From Caballeronia fortuita (GTDB taxonomy: Bacteria > Pseudomonadota > Gammaproteobacteria > Burkholderiales > Burkholderiaceae), in contig NZ_FCNX02000020.1 in the NCBI RefSeq assembly GCF_001544835.2, positions 53,022-117,021 of the forward strand: DNA of 64,000 nt. Direction: 5' to 3'. Positions 43,603-51,627 of this stretch are shown in pieces. The notes under the pieces were generated by a model, which saw only the letters and a program-made list of their open reading frames with translations, did no database searches and had not been told where the DNA came from. The position numbers and the translations under genes were made by a program. How positions within the stretch are numbered: the first letter of the stretch is position 1; each line of letters opens with the position of its first letter.

Positions 43603-43891
43603 TCGACGTAGCCGCTGACAGAATGATCTTGCCGACGTTCATCGACGATTCCATCCGCCGATGCGCGTCTGCCGCGCGCGCGAGCGGATACGTCGAGTCC
43701 ACGACGGGTTCGAGACTCCGGCCACCCGAGAAGCGGTCGAGCCAGTGCTCGCTGAAGCGCCGGACCATCGCGTGCTTGTCGGCTTGCGGGCGCGATTTCA
43801 TGACCGTGCCGATGATCTGACGCACGCGGTCGGCTTCCGACGTCGCTATGTCCGTGACCCGCGCGGCCTCGACGAGTGTCCCTCGAAACAC
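43589..43891 (-). pseudogene. Truncated quinone oxidoreductase (C-terminal remnant only)
   Basis: About 100 codons remain, matching only the end of zinc-less NADPH:quinone oxidoreductases (PIG3/QOR type): a RGTLVEAA strand, KHAMVRRFSEHWL, LEPVVDSTYPLARAADAHRRMES and VGKIIL. The whole N-terminal GroES-like domain and the NADPH Rossmann motif are absent. Upstream on the same strand lies the 3' end of a LysR gene instead, with overlap of about 46 bp. A deletion that removed most of the gene and fused its remnant to the LysR tail explains this. Confidence 0.75.
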
Positions 43892-44742
43892 TCGGTCAGC
43901 ATGTCCGTCAGGGCGCGGATTTTCGCCGACGGGTGCTGCCCCGGCGGGCGCACGACGTAGATACCGCCGGTCGGCGGCGGAAAGCGTCGCATGATGGGCA
44001 CGAGTTCACCCGAAGCCACGTATGGGTCGGTCACGCCATCGGGCAGCCACGCGAGACCGAGACCCGCCACGGCCGCGGCCACGATGGCGACCGCGTTATC
44101 CGCCTTGAACCGCCCCTGCGGATGAACGGTGACGATCTTGTCGCCATCCATGAACCGCCAGCTTTCCGTCCCCTGCATGAGGGCCTCGTGCGCGAGCAGT
44201 TCGTCGGGCGTCTCGGGCGCTCCATGCGCCGCGATATAGCGCGGACTCGCGACGAGCTTTCCAGCGATAGGCCCCACGCACTTCGCGATGAGATTCGAAT
44301 CCGGAAGGTAGCCGATACGGATCGCACAGTCGTATCCCTCGCCGACGAGGTCGACCATGCGGTCGCTGTAGTACGTGTGGATATGCAGCAGCGGATGGCG
44401 CCGCGCCATGTCGGCGAGAACGGGTGAAAGATGCGTCGGACCGAACGTGAGCGGCGCGGCAATGCGCAACCGGCCGCGCAAATCGCCGGCGGGCGAAATA
44501 GTCTCTCTTGCTGCATCGATCTCGGCGACGACACGCGCGGCGTGATCCCGAAATGTGGCGCCCGCTTCGGTAAGCGCGGAACCGCGCGTCGTTCTCGCGA
44601 GCAACTGCACGCCGAGATCCGATTCGAGCCGCAGCAGTCTGCGGCTGACGATGGATTTCGATACCCCTAAGCGCCGGGCAGCGGGCGAAACGCCGCCGGA
44701 ATCGGCGACCTCGACGAACGTTTGAAGCTCTTCGATATCCAA
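43846..44742 (-). CDS. LysR-family regulator with tail altered by adjacent deletion
   Basis: About 298 residues from TTG 44742, which has AAAGGGGA about nine bases upstream and gives the family-typical start DIEELQTFVEVADSGG. ATG 44772 is an alternative. The HTH is SPAARRLGVSKSIVSRRLLRLE, and the effector domain follows. The last residues (EGHSSRPRGSRT) are encoded by the same DNA as the remnant quinone oxidoreductase in another frame and are not family sequence. It is divergent from an isochorismatase-like hydrolase at 44891 and probably controls it. Confidence 0.85.
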   Translation of the reverse strand: MDIEELQTFVEVADSGGVSPAARRLGVSKSIVSRRLLRLESDLGVQLLARTTRGSALTEAGATFRDHAARVVAEIDAARETISPAGDLRGRLRIAAPLTFGPTHLSPVLADMARRHPLLHIHTYYSDRMVDLVGEGYDCAIRIGYLPDSNLIAKCVGPIAGKLVASPRYIAAHGAPETPDELLAHEALMQGTESWRFMDGDKIVTVHPQGRFKADNAVAIVAAAVAGLGLAWLPDGVTDPYVASGELVPIMRRFPPPTGGIYVVRPPGQHPSAKIRALTDMLTECFEGHSSRPRGSRT

Positions 44743-44890
44743 CTCGGCGTTCCCCTTTGAGCGACACAGCATGGTAGGGATCGAGTCTACCGTCGCAATA
44801 AAAGCAATGCCAACATCCTCTTGCCGACTGCTCGTCGGTTCATCGTCTACAGGGAAGCATGCATCGCTTCCCATCACGCAGAGGATTTTC

Positions 44891-45535
44891 ATGACATTTC
44901 GCAATGGCCTCAATTCGCTTCTCCGCCCGGAAGACTCCGTCCTCCTCCTGATCGACCATCAGCCTTATCAGCTCGCGAATCTGAACAGCCACGACCCGCA
45001 TGCCGTGGTCAATGCGTCGACTGGCCTCGCGAAGGCGGCCAGGGTTTTCGGCGTTCCGACCGTTCTCACGAGCGTACTCGCTGCGCGCGGCGGGCTTCTC
45101 TTCCCGCAGATCACGGACGTGTTTCCCGGCCAGGAAGTCATCGACCGCACCTTCATCAATACGTGGGAAGACAAGAAGGTCGTGGACGCGGTCAAAGCGA
45201 CGGGGCGCAAGCAACTGATCATCGCGGGGCTGTGGACGGAGGTCTGCGTGGCGATGCCCGTGATCCACGCACTCGGCGACGGATGGGACACGACGGTCAT
45301 CACGGATGCGTGCGGCGGTGTGTCGGTCGAGGCGCACCGGGTCGCGATCCAGCGCATGATCGCGGCAGGCGCGAACACGATGACCTGGCTCGCGCTGGCA
45401 GCCGAATGGCAACGGGACTGGGCGCGTACCGAAACCGCGGGCGAGTTGACCGAAGTGTTGAGTCAGCACGCTGCCGGCAGCGGCATTGCGTATTTCTGGG
45501 AACAGCAGCTTCTCAACACGCCTGTTTCCGCGTGA
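44891..45535 (+). CDS. Isochorismatase-family hydrolase (YcaC-like)
   Basis: A 214-residue cysteine hydrolase. The triad is visible as D22 in LLIDHQPYQ, K107 in ATGRKQLIIAG and C119 in LWTEVCV. The pattern is that of the YcaC/nicotinamidase-like branch, so an amide or related bond is cleaved; the substrate is unknown. ATG 44891 follows AGAGGATTTTC; a longer frame to 44771 covers the divergent LysR promoter and is rejected. Confidence 0.88.
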   Translation: MTFRNGLNSLLRPEDSVLLLIDHQPYQLANLNSHDPHAVVNASTGLAKAARVFGVPTVLTSVLAARGGLLFPQITDVFPGQEVIDRTFINTWEDKKVVDAVKATGRKQLIIAGLWTEVCVAMPVIHALGDGWDTTVITDACGGVSVEAHRVAIQRMIAAGANTMTWLALAAEWQRDWARTETAGELTEVLSQHAAGSGIAYFWEQQLLNTPVSA

Positions 45536-45614
45536 GTGTCACGGCCGGGCGGCAATGCGAGAGCCGCATGTGCTTTCGGTGCGCCCGGCTGTGATTCGCA
45601 AAGGGCGGCGCCGA

Positions 45615-46511
45615 TCACGCGTACCGCTTGCTCGAACCCAGCAACTCCGGCGTGCCGATCATTTCGTTGAGTTCGTCGAACGTCATCATGTTCGGCCACA
45701 TCGGTTCGGTCGTGCCGTGGTCCAGCAGACTCTTGTAATACCGCTGCAAACCATGTGCGACGAAGCGCGCCGTGCCGCCGGGAAAAATCACGATGCGATA
45801 TCCGCGCCGACGCAACGCCTCGACGCTTCGCACCGGCGTCTGGCCGCCTTCCACCATGTTCGCGAGCAGCGGGATACGCTCGCCGAAGCGCTTGCATACG
45901 ATGTCCATCTGTTCCGTCGTGTTGACGGCTTCGACGAAGAGCGCATCGACGCCGCACGCGAGATACGCCTGAGCGCGCTCCATGGCCGCGTCGAAGCCCT
46001 CGACGGCTATGGCATCGGTGCGTGCGAGAACGAGCGTGTCGGAAAAATGGCGGGCATCGAGCGCGGCGCGCAGTTTGCCGCACATTTCGGCGGACGGCAC
46101 CAGCGTCTTGTCGGCGAGATGACCGCAGCGTTTCGGGAAGCTTTGATCTTCAAGCTGGATCATCGCCGCGCCGGCGCGCTCGAAATCGCGCACGGTGCGC
46201 TGGGTATTGAGCGCGTTGCCGAAGCCCGTGTCGGCATCGACGATTACCGGCGTACGCACGCGATCCGTGATGCGCCACAGGATGTCGACCGCTTCCTTGG
46301 CCGTCGTCAGGCCGACATCCGAGCGTCCCAACGACGTGTACGCGACCGCGCCGCCCGACAGATACAGCGCGTCGAATCCCGCCTGTTCCGCGATGAGCGC
46401 GGTCAGCGCATCGTAGATGCCCGGCGCGAGCACCGTCTCGCCCGCAGCGAGGCGGCGCTTCAGGTCCGCGCCGCGTCCGCCGGATCGCGATGCGTCCTCA
46501 CGCGGCGACAT
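45615..46511 (-). CDS. Isocitrate lyase/PEP mutase superfamily protein (oxaloacetate-decarboxylase-like)
   Basis: A 298-residue ICL/PEPM-superfamily enzyme. VDADTGFGNA (91-100) and QLEDQSFPKRCGH (119-131) give the metal Asp residues and the K(R)CGH active-site loop with its catalytic Cys. This set is shared by 2-methylisocitrate lyase, PEP mutase and oxaloacetate decarboxylases; the loop alone does not decide. A carbon-carbon bond in a 2-hydroxy- or 2-oxo-dicarboxylate is probably cleaved. The start overlaps the TauD-family gene end by 14 bp, so both are in one operon. Confidence 0.85.
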   Translation of the reverse strand: MSPREDASRSGGRGADLKRRLAAGETVLAPGIYDALTALIAEQAGFDALYLSGGAVAYTSLGRSDVGLTTAKEAVDILWRITDRVRTPVIVDADTGFGNALNTQRTVRDFERAGAAMIQLEDQSFPKRCGHLADKTLVPSAEMCGKLRAALDARHFSDTLVLARTDAIAVEGFDAAMERAQAYLACGVDALFVEAVNTTEQMDIVCKRFGERIPLLANMVEGGQTPVRSVEALRRRGYRIVIFPGGTARFVAHGLQRYYKSLLDHGTTEPMWPNMMTFDELNEMIGTPELLGSSKRYA

Positions 46512-47676
46512 GCGCTTCTCCCGCTGCCGCCGTCGATGCAGGCGCCGTGCCGTCGAGACCCGGCTTCAGCAACATGTTCATGCGTTCGGCCTGGCGCTTC
46601 TCGAAGCGCACGAATTCATCGGTGATGTAACTGCCGCGCACGCCGCCGCGCACCGAACCCGGACGCACGTCGCCGAAGTAATACTCCCACTCGGGCGGCA
46701 GCGGCGCGGAATCGGGCACCGACATCCACAGGCGCAGCAGATGACGCCGCTTCGTCTCGTCGTCGAAGTCTTCGAATTCCGTGCGGGAATGCAGCATGAC
46801 GTAATTGTTCAGCAGTTGCAGATCGCCCTGTTCGAGCCACATCGGATAGCACAGGCGCGGATCGGCGGCGAGTTCGTCGAGTAGATCGAGCGCTTCGGTC
46901 AGCGCGGGCGTGAGGCGGGGCACTTCCGGGAAATCCGCCTGCGCCGCGTTCGTGTTCTTGCGATTGGCGCGCAGCGCGAAATGATCCGCCAGCGAACCGA
47001 TGACCGGACAGTTGTAGAACCCCGGCCGGCCCGGCGCCTGCGTGCCCTGATAGCTGTGGAAGACCGGTCCCTTCAACACGTCGATCAGTTCCGGGCGGCG
47101 CTTGCGGATTTCCTCGACCATCGCGAACGAACTGGTGATCTTGCTCTGGCCGCCCGACCTGGCCGGATGCAGACACAGCAGGGCGACGACATCGCACGAG
47201 TCCGCGTGGAAGTCGAGCGCCGCCTTCGTGTTGTAGCCGCGGCCGTTCTTCGATTTATAGGTCGCTCCGGAGTCGCGGACATCGTTCATGATTTCGCTGG
47301 TGCGATTCTGCGTGCGCGCGACACCGACATGCAAGCCGAGTCCCCAGTAAGCCAGCTTCGCTTCTTCGACGGACCACTCGTGCACCGGAAAGCCTTTGAG
47401 CAGACACATGCCCCAGCGCCGCTGCGTGGCGCGAAACGCGCGATGCAGGATATCGGCGGAAGCGGGTTCGAGCGGGAAGTCGTCCGACGTCATGTCGAGC
47501 AGCGGCTTGCCGAGAGATTTCGCGTGGCGCATGGCCCGGTCGAAGCCTTCGGCGGCTTCGTCGCTCATTCGAAGCGTCCACGACTGGTCGCGGTCCAGGT
47601 CGGCGCTGTACCAGATTTCGGGCTTGTCCTGACGCGCACTCGCAGGCGCGGACGGCGTCACCGATGCTTCCATCAT
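46498..47676 (-). CDS. TauD/TfdA-family Fe(II)/2-oxoglutarate dioxygenase
   Basis: A 392-residue Fe(II)/2-oxoglutarate dioxygenase. The iron ligands are H157 and D159 in DFHADSCD and probably H296 in YVMLHSRTEF, and R315 in RRHLLRLWM should hold 2-oxoglutarate. The gene starts at ATG 47676 with AAGGAGATACAC before it, and a second ATG follows at once. It hydroxylates an unknown substrate; the downstream lyase-like protein may cleave the product. It is divergent from the LysR gene at 47806. Confidence 0.87.
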   Translation of the reverse strand: MMEASVTPSAPASARQDKPEIWYSADLDRDQSWTLRMSDEAAEGFDRAMRHAKSLGKPLLDMTSDDFPLEPASADILHRAFRATQRRWGMCLLKGFPVHEWSVEEAKLAYWGLGLHVGVARTQNRTSEIMNDVRDSGATYKSKNGRGYNTKAALDFHADSCDVVALLCLHPARSGGQSKITSSFAMVEEIRKRRPELIDVLKGPVFHSYQGTQAPGRPGFYNCPVIGSLADHFALRANRKNTNAAQADFPEVPRLTPALTEALDLLDELAADPRLCYPMWLEQGDLQLLNNYVMLHSRTEFEDFDDETKRRHLLRLWMSVPDSAPLPPEWEYYFGDVRPGSVRGGVRGSYITDEFVRFEKRQAERMNMLLKPGLDGTAPASTAAAGEAHVAA

Positions 47677-47777
47677 GTGTATCTCCTTGTTGGCGGCGCT
47701 TGCCGCGCTTCGTGTCGGCGGGGATCGATCCTTCATCACGCAGGATAGGCCAACGCTTCGTAAGTTAAAATGGAGTT

Positions 47778-47822
47778 TTTCTGATGAAGCTCGACAAAAT
47801 TTCTGATGAAGATCGAAATTTT
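47778..47822. repeat. Imperfect 22-bp tandem duplication over the LysR start codon
   Basis: TTTCTGATGAAG occurs at 47778-47789 and 47800-47811, 22 bp apart, and the following TCGA also repeats. Inside it lies AAAATTTC (47796-47803) and GAAATTTT (47815-47822), a perfect 8-bp inverted repeat that spans the LysR ATG. The only good GGAG is placed for the first, out-of-frame ATG (47784). Confidence 0.6.
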
Positions 47823-48702
47823 CAGTACCTTGCAAGCAGTGCTGGAGACGGGATCGCTCGCGGGCGCGGCGAAAGCGCTACATCTCACGCCGAGCGCGGT
47901 CAGCATGCAGATGAAGCAACTCGAAGCGTATGTGGGTCAGCAACTGTTCGATCGGTCGGGTCTGGAAGTGAGGGCGCTGCCGGCCGCGTACGAGTTGTCG
48001 GAGTTGCTTCACGGCATGTTGACGCGCCTCGATGCGTTCCGCCGCCAGCCGAGCTTTCAGATCGAAGGCCATGTGCAGCTGGGCATGATCGAGTCGATGC
48101 TGCCGGTCGTGCTGCCGGAGCTGCTCAAGCGCCTGAAGGCGCGTTACCCGCTGCTGCATTTGCAGACGCGGCGCGGCAAGAGCGCGGAGTTGACGAACGC
48201 AGTCAAGGCGGGCGATCTCGATGCAGCCGTGGTCGCGCAGCCGGAGCGCGGCGTGTCCCGTCTGCACTGGCAGCCGCTGCTCAGACGCGGCCTCACGCTG
48301 ATGGTGCCGCCGCAGGAGCGCGAGCGCTCGCTGATCGCGCTGCTCAAGCGCTACGAGTGGATCCGCTACGACCGCAATACGATCTCCGGTGCGATGGCGG
48401 CGAAGTACATCCAGCAGCGCGTCGGCGGCAAGCCGGCGGGAGATCTGGAATTCGACAGCGTGCGCGCCATCGCGCCGCTCGTCAGTGCGGGGCTCGGCAT
48501 CTCGCTCGTTCCGCTGATGGAACCGGCCATCAGCACGCTTTACCCCATCACGGTGATTGCGCCGCGCGATGCGCCGGTCCTGCAATTTTCGCTCGTCACG
48601 CGCAAAGCGGACATCGAGAGCCGGCAATTGATCGCGCTACAGGAGATTCTGCTCGCGGCCACGCGCGCGGCCGGCCGCGAGGCGTCGCCGGACAGCGCCT
48701 GA
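47806..48702 (+). CDS. LysR-family transcriptional regulator
   Basis: A 298-residue LysR regulator whose HTH begins near the start (MKIEIFSTLQAVLETGSLAGAAKALHLT, PSAVSMQMKQLEAYVG). A two-domain effector region follows. It is divergent from the TauD dioxygenase/lyase operon and upstream of an MFS gene, so it may control both. The ribosome-binding site is poor because of a 22-bp tandem duplication over the start. An out-of-frame ATG at 47784 has the better GGAG spacing. Confidence 0.9.
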   Translation: MKIEIFSTLQAVLETGSLAGAAKALHLTPSAVSMQMKQLEAYVGQQLFDRSGLEVRALPAAYELSELLHGMLTRLDAFRRQPSFQIEGHVQLGMIESMLPVVLPELLKRLKARYPLLHLQTRRGKSAELTNAVKAGDLDAAVVAQPERGVSRLHWQPLLRRGLTLMVPPQERERSLIALLKRYEWIRYDRNTISGAMAAKYIQQRVGGKPAGDLEFDSVRAIAPLVSAGLGISLVPLMEPAISTLYPITVIAPRDAPVLQFSLVTRKADIESRQLIALQEILLAATRAAGREASPDSA

Positions 48703-48737
48703 CGGGCGATGCCGCTCCGTAACCGGGACGCCACTAA

Positions 48738-48776
48738 GTCAAAAAACTTGACGTGAAACTTGAAAACTATTCAATA
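48738..48776 (+). promoter_or_regulatory. Candidate promoter and LysR-type dyad before the MFS gene
   Basis: GTCAA (48738-48742) and TTGAC (48748-48752) form a 5-bp dyad with a 5-base gap. The right arm is part of a -35 TTGACG (48748-48753), with a -10 TTCAAT (48770-48775) 16 bases downstream. The dyad would place the preceding LysR protein at the -35. Confidence 0.4.
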
Positions 48777-48949
48777 AAAGTTCCGACGTCGTCGCCTTAA
48801 TATGCTGTGAAGCCGTGCCTGCAGCCAGGGCAGGGCGTGCTTGCGAGCCGTCTCGTGCGTTTATCGGGCGGTCGCAACGACGGACGATACAGAGCGCGGC
48901 CCGATGAGGACGCCCACACAGTTCCGATGGCCAAAACAGGAGACGATTC

Positions 48950-50392
48950 GTGAGCCAACCCCAAATGCTGCGCGCCCATTCCGGAGCACGCCTCGACCGC
49001 CTGCCGATCGGCCGATTCCACTGGCACCTCGTGGGCATGATCGGGGCCGGCCTCTTCCTCGACGCCTTCGACATCTATCTCCAGAGCGGCGTGCTCGCCA
49101 CGCTCGTCAAGAGCGGCTGGTCGACATTGCAAAGCAACGCCGCGTTCATCTCCAGCACGTTGATCGGCATGTGGCTGGGTTCGCTCATCGGCGGCTATAT
49201 CGGCGACAGATACGGGCGCCGGATGGCGTATCAGTTCAACCTCGCCGTGTTCGGACTGGCATCGATCGCGGCGGTGTTCGCGCCGAGCATGACCGTGCTG
49301 ATCGCGCTGCGCTTCGTGATGGGCGTCGGCCTCGGCGCGGAGCTGATCATCGGTTACGCGACGCTGGGCGAGTTCGTCCCCAGCCTCGCGCGCGGCCGCT
49401 TCGGCGCCATTCTCGCCTTGCTCACGAATCTGTCGGTGACGGCGACCGGCATCGTCGGTTACTGGGCGATTCCGGCGCTGGGCTGGCGTTCGATGTTCGC
49501 GCTGGTCGGTCTCGGCGCCGTCGGCATCTGGTTCATGCGCAAGTCGATGCCCGAATCGCCGCGCTGGCTCGAATCGCAAGGACGTCACGAGGAAGCCGAC
49601 GCGCTGCTGCGTTCGATCGAAGCACGCTTTCCGGACGTTCCCGCATGGAATGCCGAGTCCGCGCCCGTGACGGCAGCATCCGCCGATGCAGCGCCTGCCG
49701 CGGCACCAGGCTATCCGGAACTGTTCAAGGGCCGGCTGCTGTCCCGGACCGTGCTCACGATGATCATGTCCACGGTCAACATGTCGGTGCTCTACGGTCT
49801 CATCGCCTGGTTTCCGACGTTCCTCGTCAAGCAGGGCATCACCGTAACGTCGACGCTCGGTTATACGGCGGTCATGGGCATCGGCACGCCTGTCGGCTGT
49901 CTGATCGGCATGGCGCTGACGGATCGCATCGGACGGCGCGGGAGCATCGTCGGCGTGCTGGCGCTGGAAGCCGTCGCAACGGCGCTTTATCCGATGGTTC
50001 ATTCGCCCGTCGAACTGATGGCGACCGGCGCCGTCATCATGATGTGTTCCGCCTGCATCACGTCGCTCGCGTTCGCGGTCTACATTCCGGAGCTGTTTCC
50101 CACGGAACTGCGTATGCGCGGATCGTCGCTGTCCGCCGCTGTCGGACGGCTTGCGTCGGCTGGCGCGCAGGGCGGAATCGTGGCGATCTTCGGCATCGGC
50201 GGGATCTTCGGCGTCACGAACTTTCTGATCGGATTGATCGTGCTGCAGATCGTCGCGTTGCTCGTGCTGGGCGTGAACACGCGGGCGCGGACGCTCGAAG
50301 AGATCGAGCCGGATGCAGCCGCGCAGACCGGACTTGCGGCGACGTCATCGAACTTGCACGGACGCAGCGCGAGCGTTTCGCCGCAGCAATAG
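48950..50392 (+). CDS. MFS transporter (sugar-porter/AAHS-like)
   Basis: A 480-residue 12-helix MFS protein starting at GTG 48950 with AACAGGAGACGATTC before it. DAFDIYLQSGVLATLV in TM1, GDRYGRRMAYQ after TM2 and MPESPRWLESQGRHEEAD before the central loop are typical of sugar-porter and aromatic-acid carriers. The second half shows DRIGRRGSIVG. It lies 247 bp behind the LysR gene and may import the substrate of the TauD/lyase pair. Confidence 0.88.
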   Translation: MSQPQMLRAHSGARLDRLPIGRFHWHLVGMIGAGLFLDAFDIYLQSGVLATLVKSGWSTLQSNAAFISSTLIGMWLGSLIGGYIGDRYGRRMAYQFNLAVFGLASIAAVFAPSMTVLIALRFVMGVGLGAELIIGYATLGEFVPSLARGRFGAILALLTNLSVTATGIVGYWAIPALGWRSMFALVGLGAVGIWFMRKSMPESPRWLESQGRHEEADALLRSIEARFPDVPAWNAESAPVTAASADAAPAAAPGYPELFKGRLLSRTVLTMIMSTVNMSVLYGLIAWFPTFLVKQGITVTSTLGYTAVMGIGTPVGCLIGMALTDRIGRRGSIVGVLALEAVATALYPMVHSPVELMATGAVIMMCSACITSLAFAVYIPELFPTELRMRGSSLSAAVGRLASAGAQGGIVAIFGIGGIFGVTNFLIGLIVLQIVALLVLGVNTRARTLEEIEPDAAAQTGLAATSSNLHGRSASVSPQQ

Positions 50393-50847
50393 CGATGTAG
50401 TTCTCGAGAGGCGTCGTCTCATGCAGGACGGTGTCTTCCGACGCGTAATCAGAAGATCTCGCTCATGCCCATCGCGGGACCGGTCACCGAGAGCCGGCCC
50501 TTTTCGATACGACCCGCGATGCGGCGCAGGAAGCTGCGATCCGTCGTACCAGTAGCCGGTCTGGGCGAGGTTCCAGAAGTCGCTTTTGTCCTCCTGTCTC
50601 GCTGAACGTCGAACCGTTCGATAGCGCTTGCCGCAGTCCATCCGCACCGCGAACCGCATGACTTGTCACGACCGATGAGCATGCGCCGTTCGCGCTCCCT
50701 GCTCGACTCACTCGCTGAAAACACTGTCCGCCAACACTCCGCTCGCCGCGAGTTCGATGCAACTCGCATCGCCATCCGGCAGGGTTATCCCCGATCCATT
50801 CGAAACGAAAACATGTAATCATATATATGAATTCGATGGAGACGATC
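50393..50847. other. Non-coding interval between MFS and GntR genes
   Basis: 455 bp without a convincing gene. Short frames on the minus strand have no conserved start or family pattern. A single FLRRIAGRIEKGRLSVTGP stretch near 50470-50530 on the minus strand faintly recalls the start of a methyltransferase-type protein, but it leads nowhere, so I do not call a gene. The GntR promoter must lie near its right end. Confidence 0.4.
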
Positions 50848-51570
50848 ATGCAGGCCGATGGCCGGTTACCCCGTTATCAGCGCTTGCGGGACGAAATGGT
50901 TGCGCTGATCGCGGCTCGTGATTGGCGCCCGGGCGAAGCGATCCCGACCGAGCAGGCGCTTTCCCAAAGCTACGGCCTCGCTGTCGGAACGGTGCGAAAG
51001 GCTGTCGATCTGCTGGTTGCGGAAGGCCTGCTCGAACGCTTTCAGGGAAGAGGAACGTTCGTGCGTCGCGCGAATTTCGACGGCTCGCTGTTTCGCTTCT
51101 TCCGCTTCCAGACGCGGCAAGGCGAACGGCGCATCCCCGAAAGCCGGATACTGCGCCGCGACGTGGTGGACGCGCCATCGGCGGTGGCTGCGAGGCTCGA
51201 GTTATCGGGCACTGCGCGCGTGATCCAGATGTCGCGCGTGCGGCTTATCGACGGCGTTCCGTTGCTCGCCGAAGAAATCTGGCTGCCCTACGCACGTTTT
51301 GCTGCGTTCGCGAAGATGGACGTGAGCGAAATCGGCGATTTGCTTTATCCGGTCTACGAAGCGCAGTGCAATCAGATCGTGGCGTCCGCCACGGAAACCC
51401 TCACCGTCGAAGCCATCGGCTCGCGGCACGCGAAGCTCTTGAACATCGAACCGGGGACGCCTGCGGTCGTCATCGAGCGGCTTGCATACGGCTACGACCG
51501 GCAGCCGCTCGAGTGGCGCCGTTCGCGCGGTCCCGCCAGCGAATTCATCTATCAAGCGGAGATCCGCTAG
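50848..51570 (+). CDS. GntR-family regulator, HutC/UTRA type
   Basis: About 240 residues. The N-terminal winged HTH (PRYQRLRDEMVALIAARDW, IPTEQALSQSYGLAVGTVRKAVD) is followed by a UTRA sensor domain (SRVRLIDGVPLLAEEIWLPY, ERLAYGYDRQPLEWRRSRGP). ATG 50848 follows GGAGACGATC at good spacing; ATG 50827 is also in frame. Two transporters and an amidohydrolase follow on the same strand and are its likely targets; a small metabolite, perhaps a sugar acid, would be the inducer. Confidence 0.9.
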   Translation: MQADGRLPRYQRLRDEMVALIAARDWRPGEAIPTEQALSQSYGLAVGTVRKAVDLLVAEGLLERFQGRGTFVRRANFDGSLFRFFRFQTRQGERRIPESRILRRDVVDAPSAVAARLELSGTARVIQMSRVRLIDGVPLLAEEIWLPYARFAAFAKMDVSEIGDLLYPVYEAQCNQIVASATETLTVEAIGSRHAKLLNIEPGTPAVVIERLAYGYDRQPLEWRRSRGPASEFIYQAEIR

Positions 51571-51627
51571 CCATCGCGCGGTGGCGGAAACAGGCCGTCC
51601 GGGCACGGAACGGCGATGGGAGACGGC

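Noticed and set aside
47784..48722. 312-codon frame beginning at the first ATG of the duplicated start region
   Set aside because: It has the better GGAG but is out of frame with the LysR HTH, and its product is Arg/Ala-rich with no pattern.
50449..50775. Minus-strand frame ending with a methyltransferase-like stretch
   Set aside because: Only about 20 residues are suggestive, and the frame has no conserved domain.
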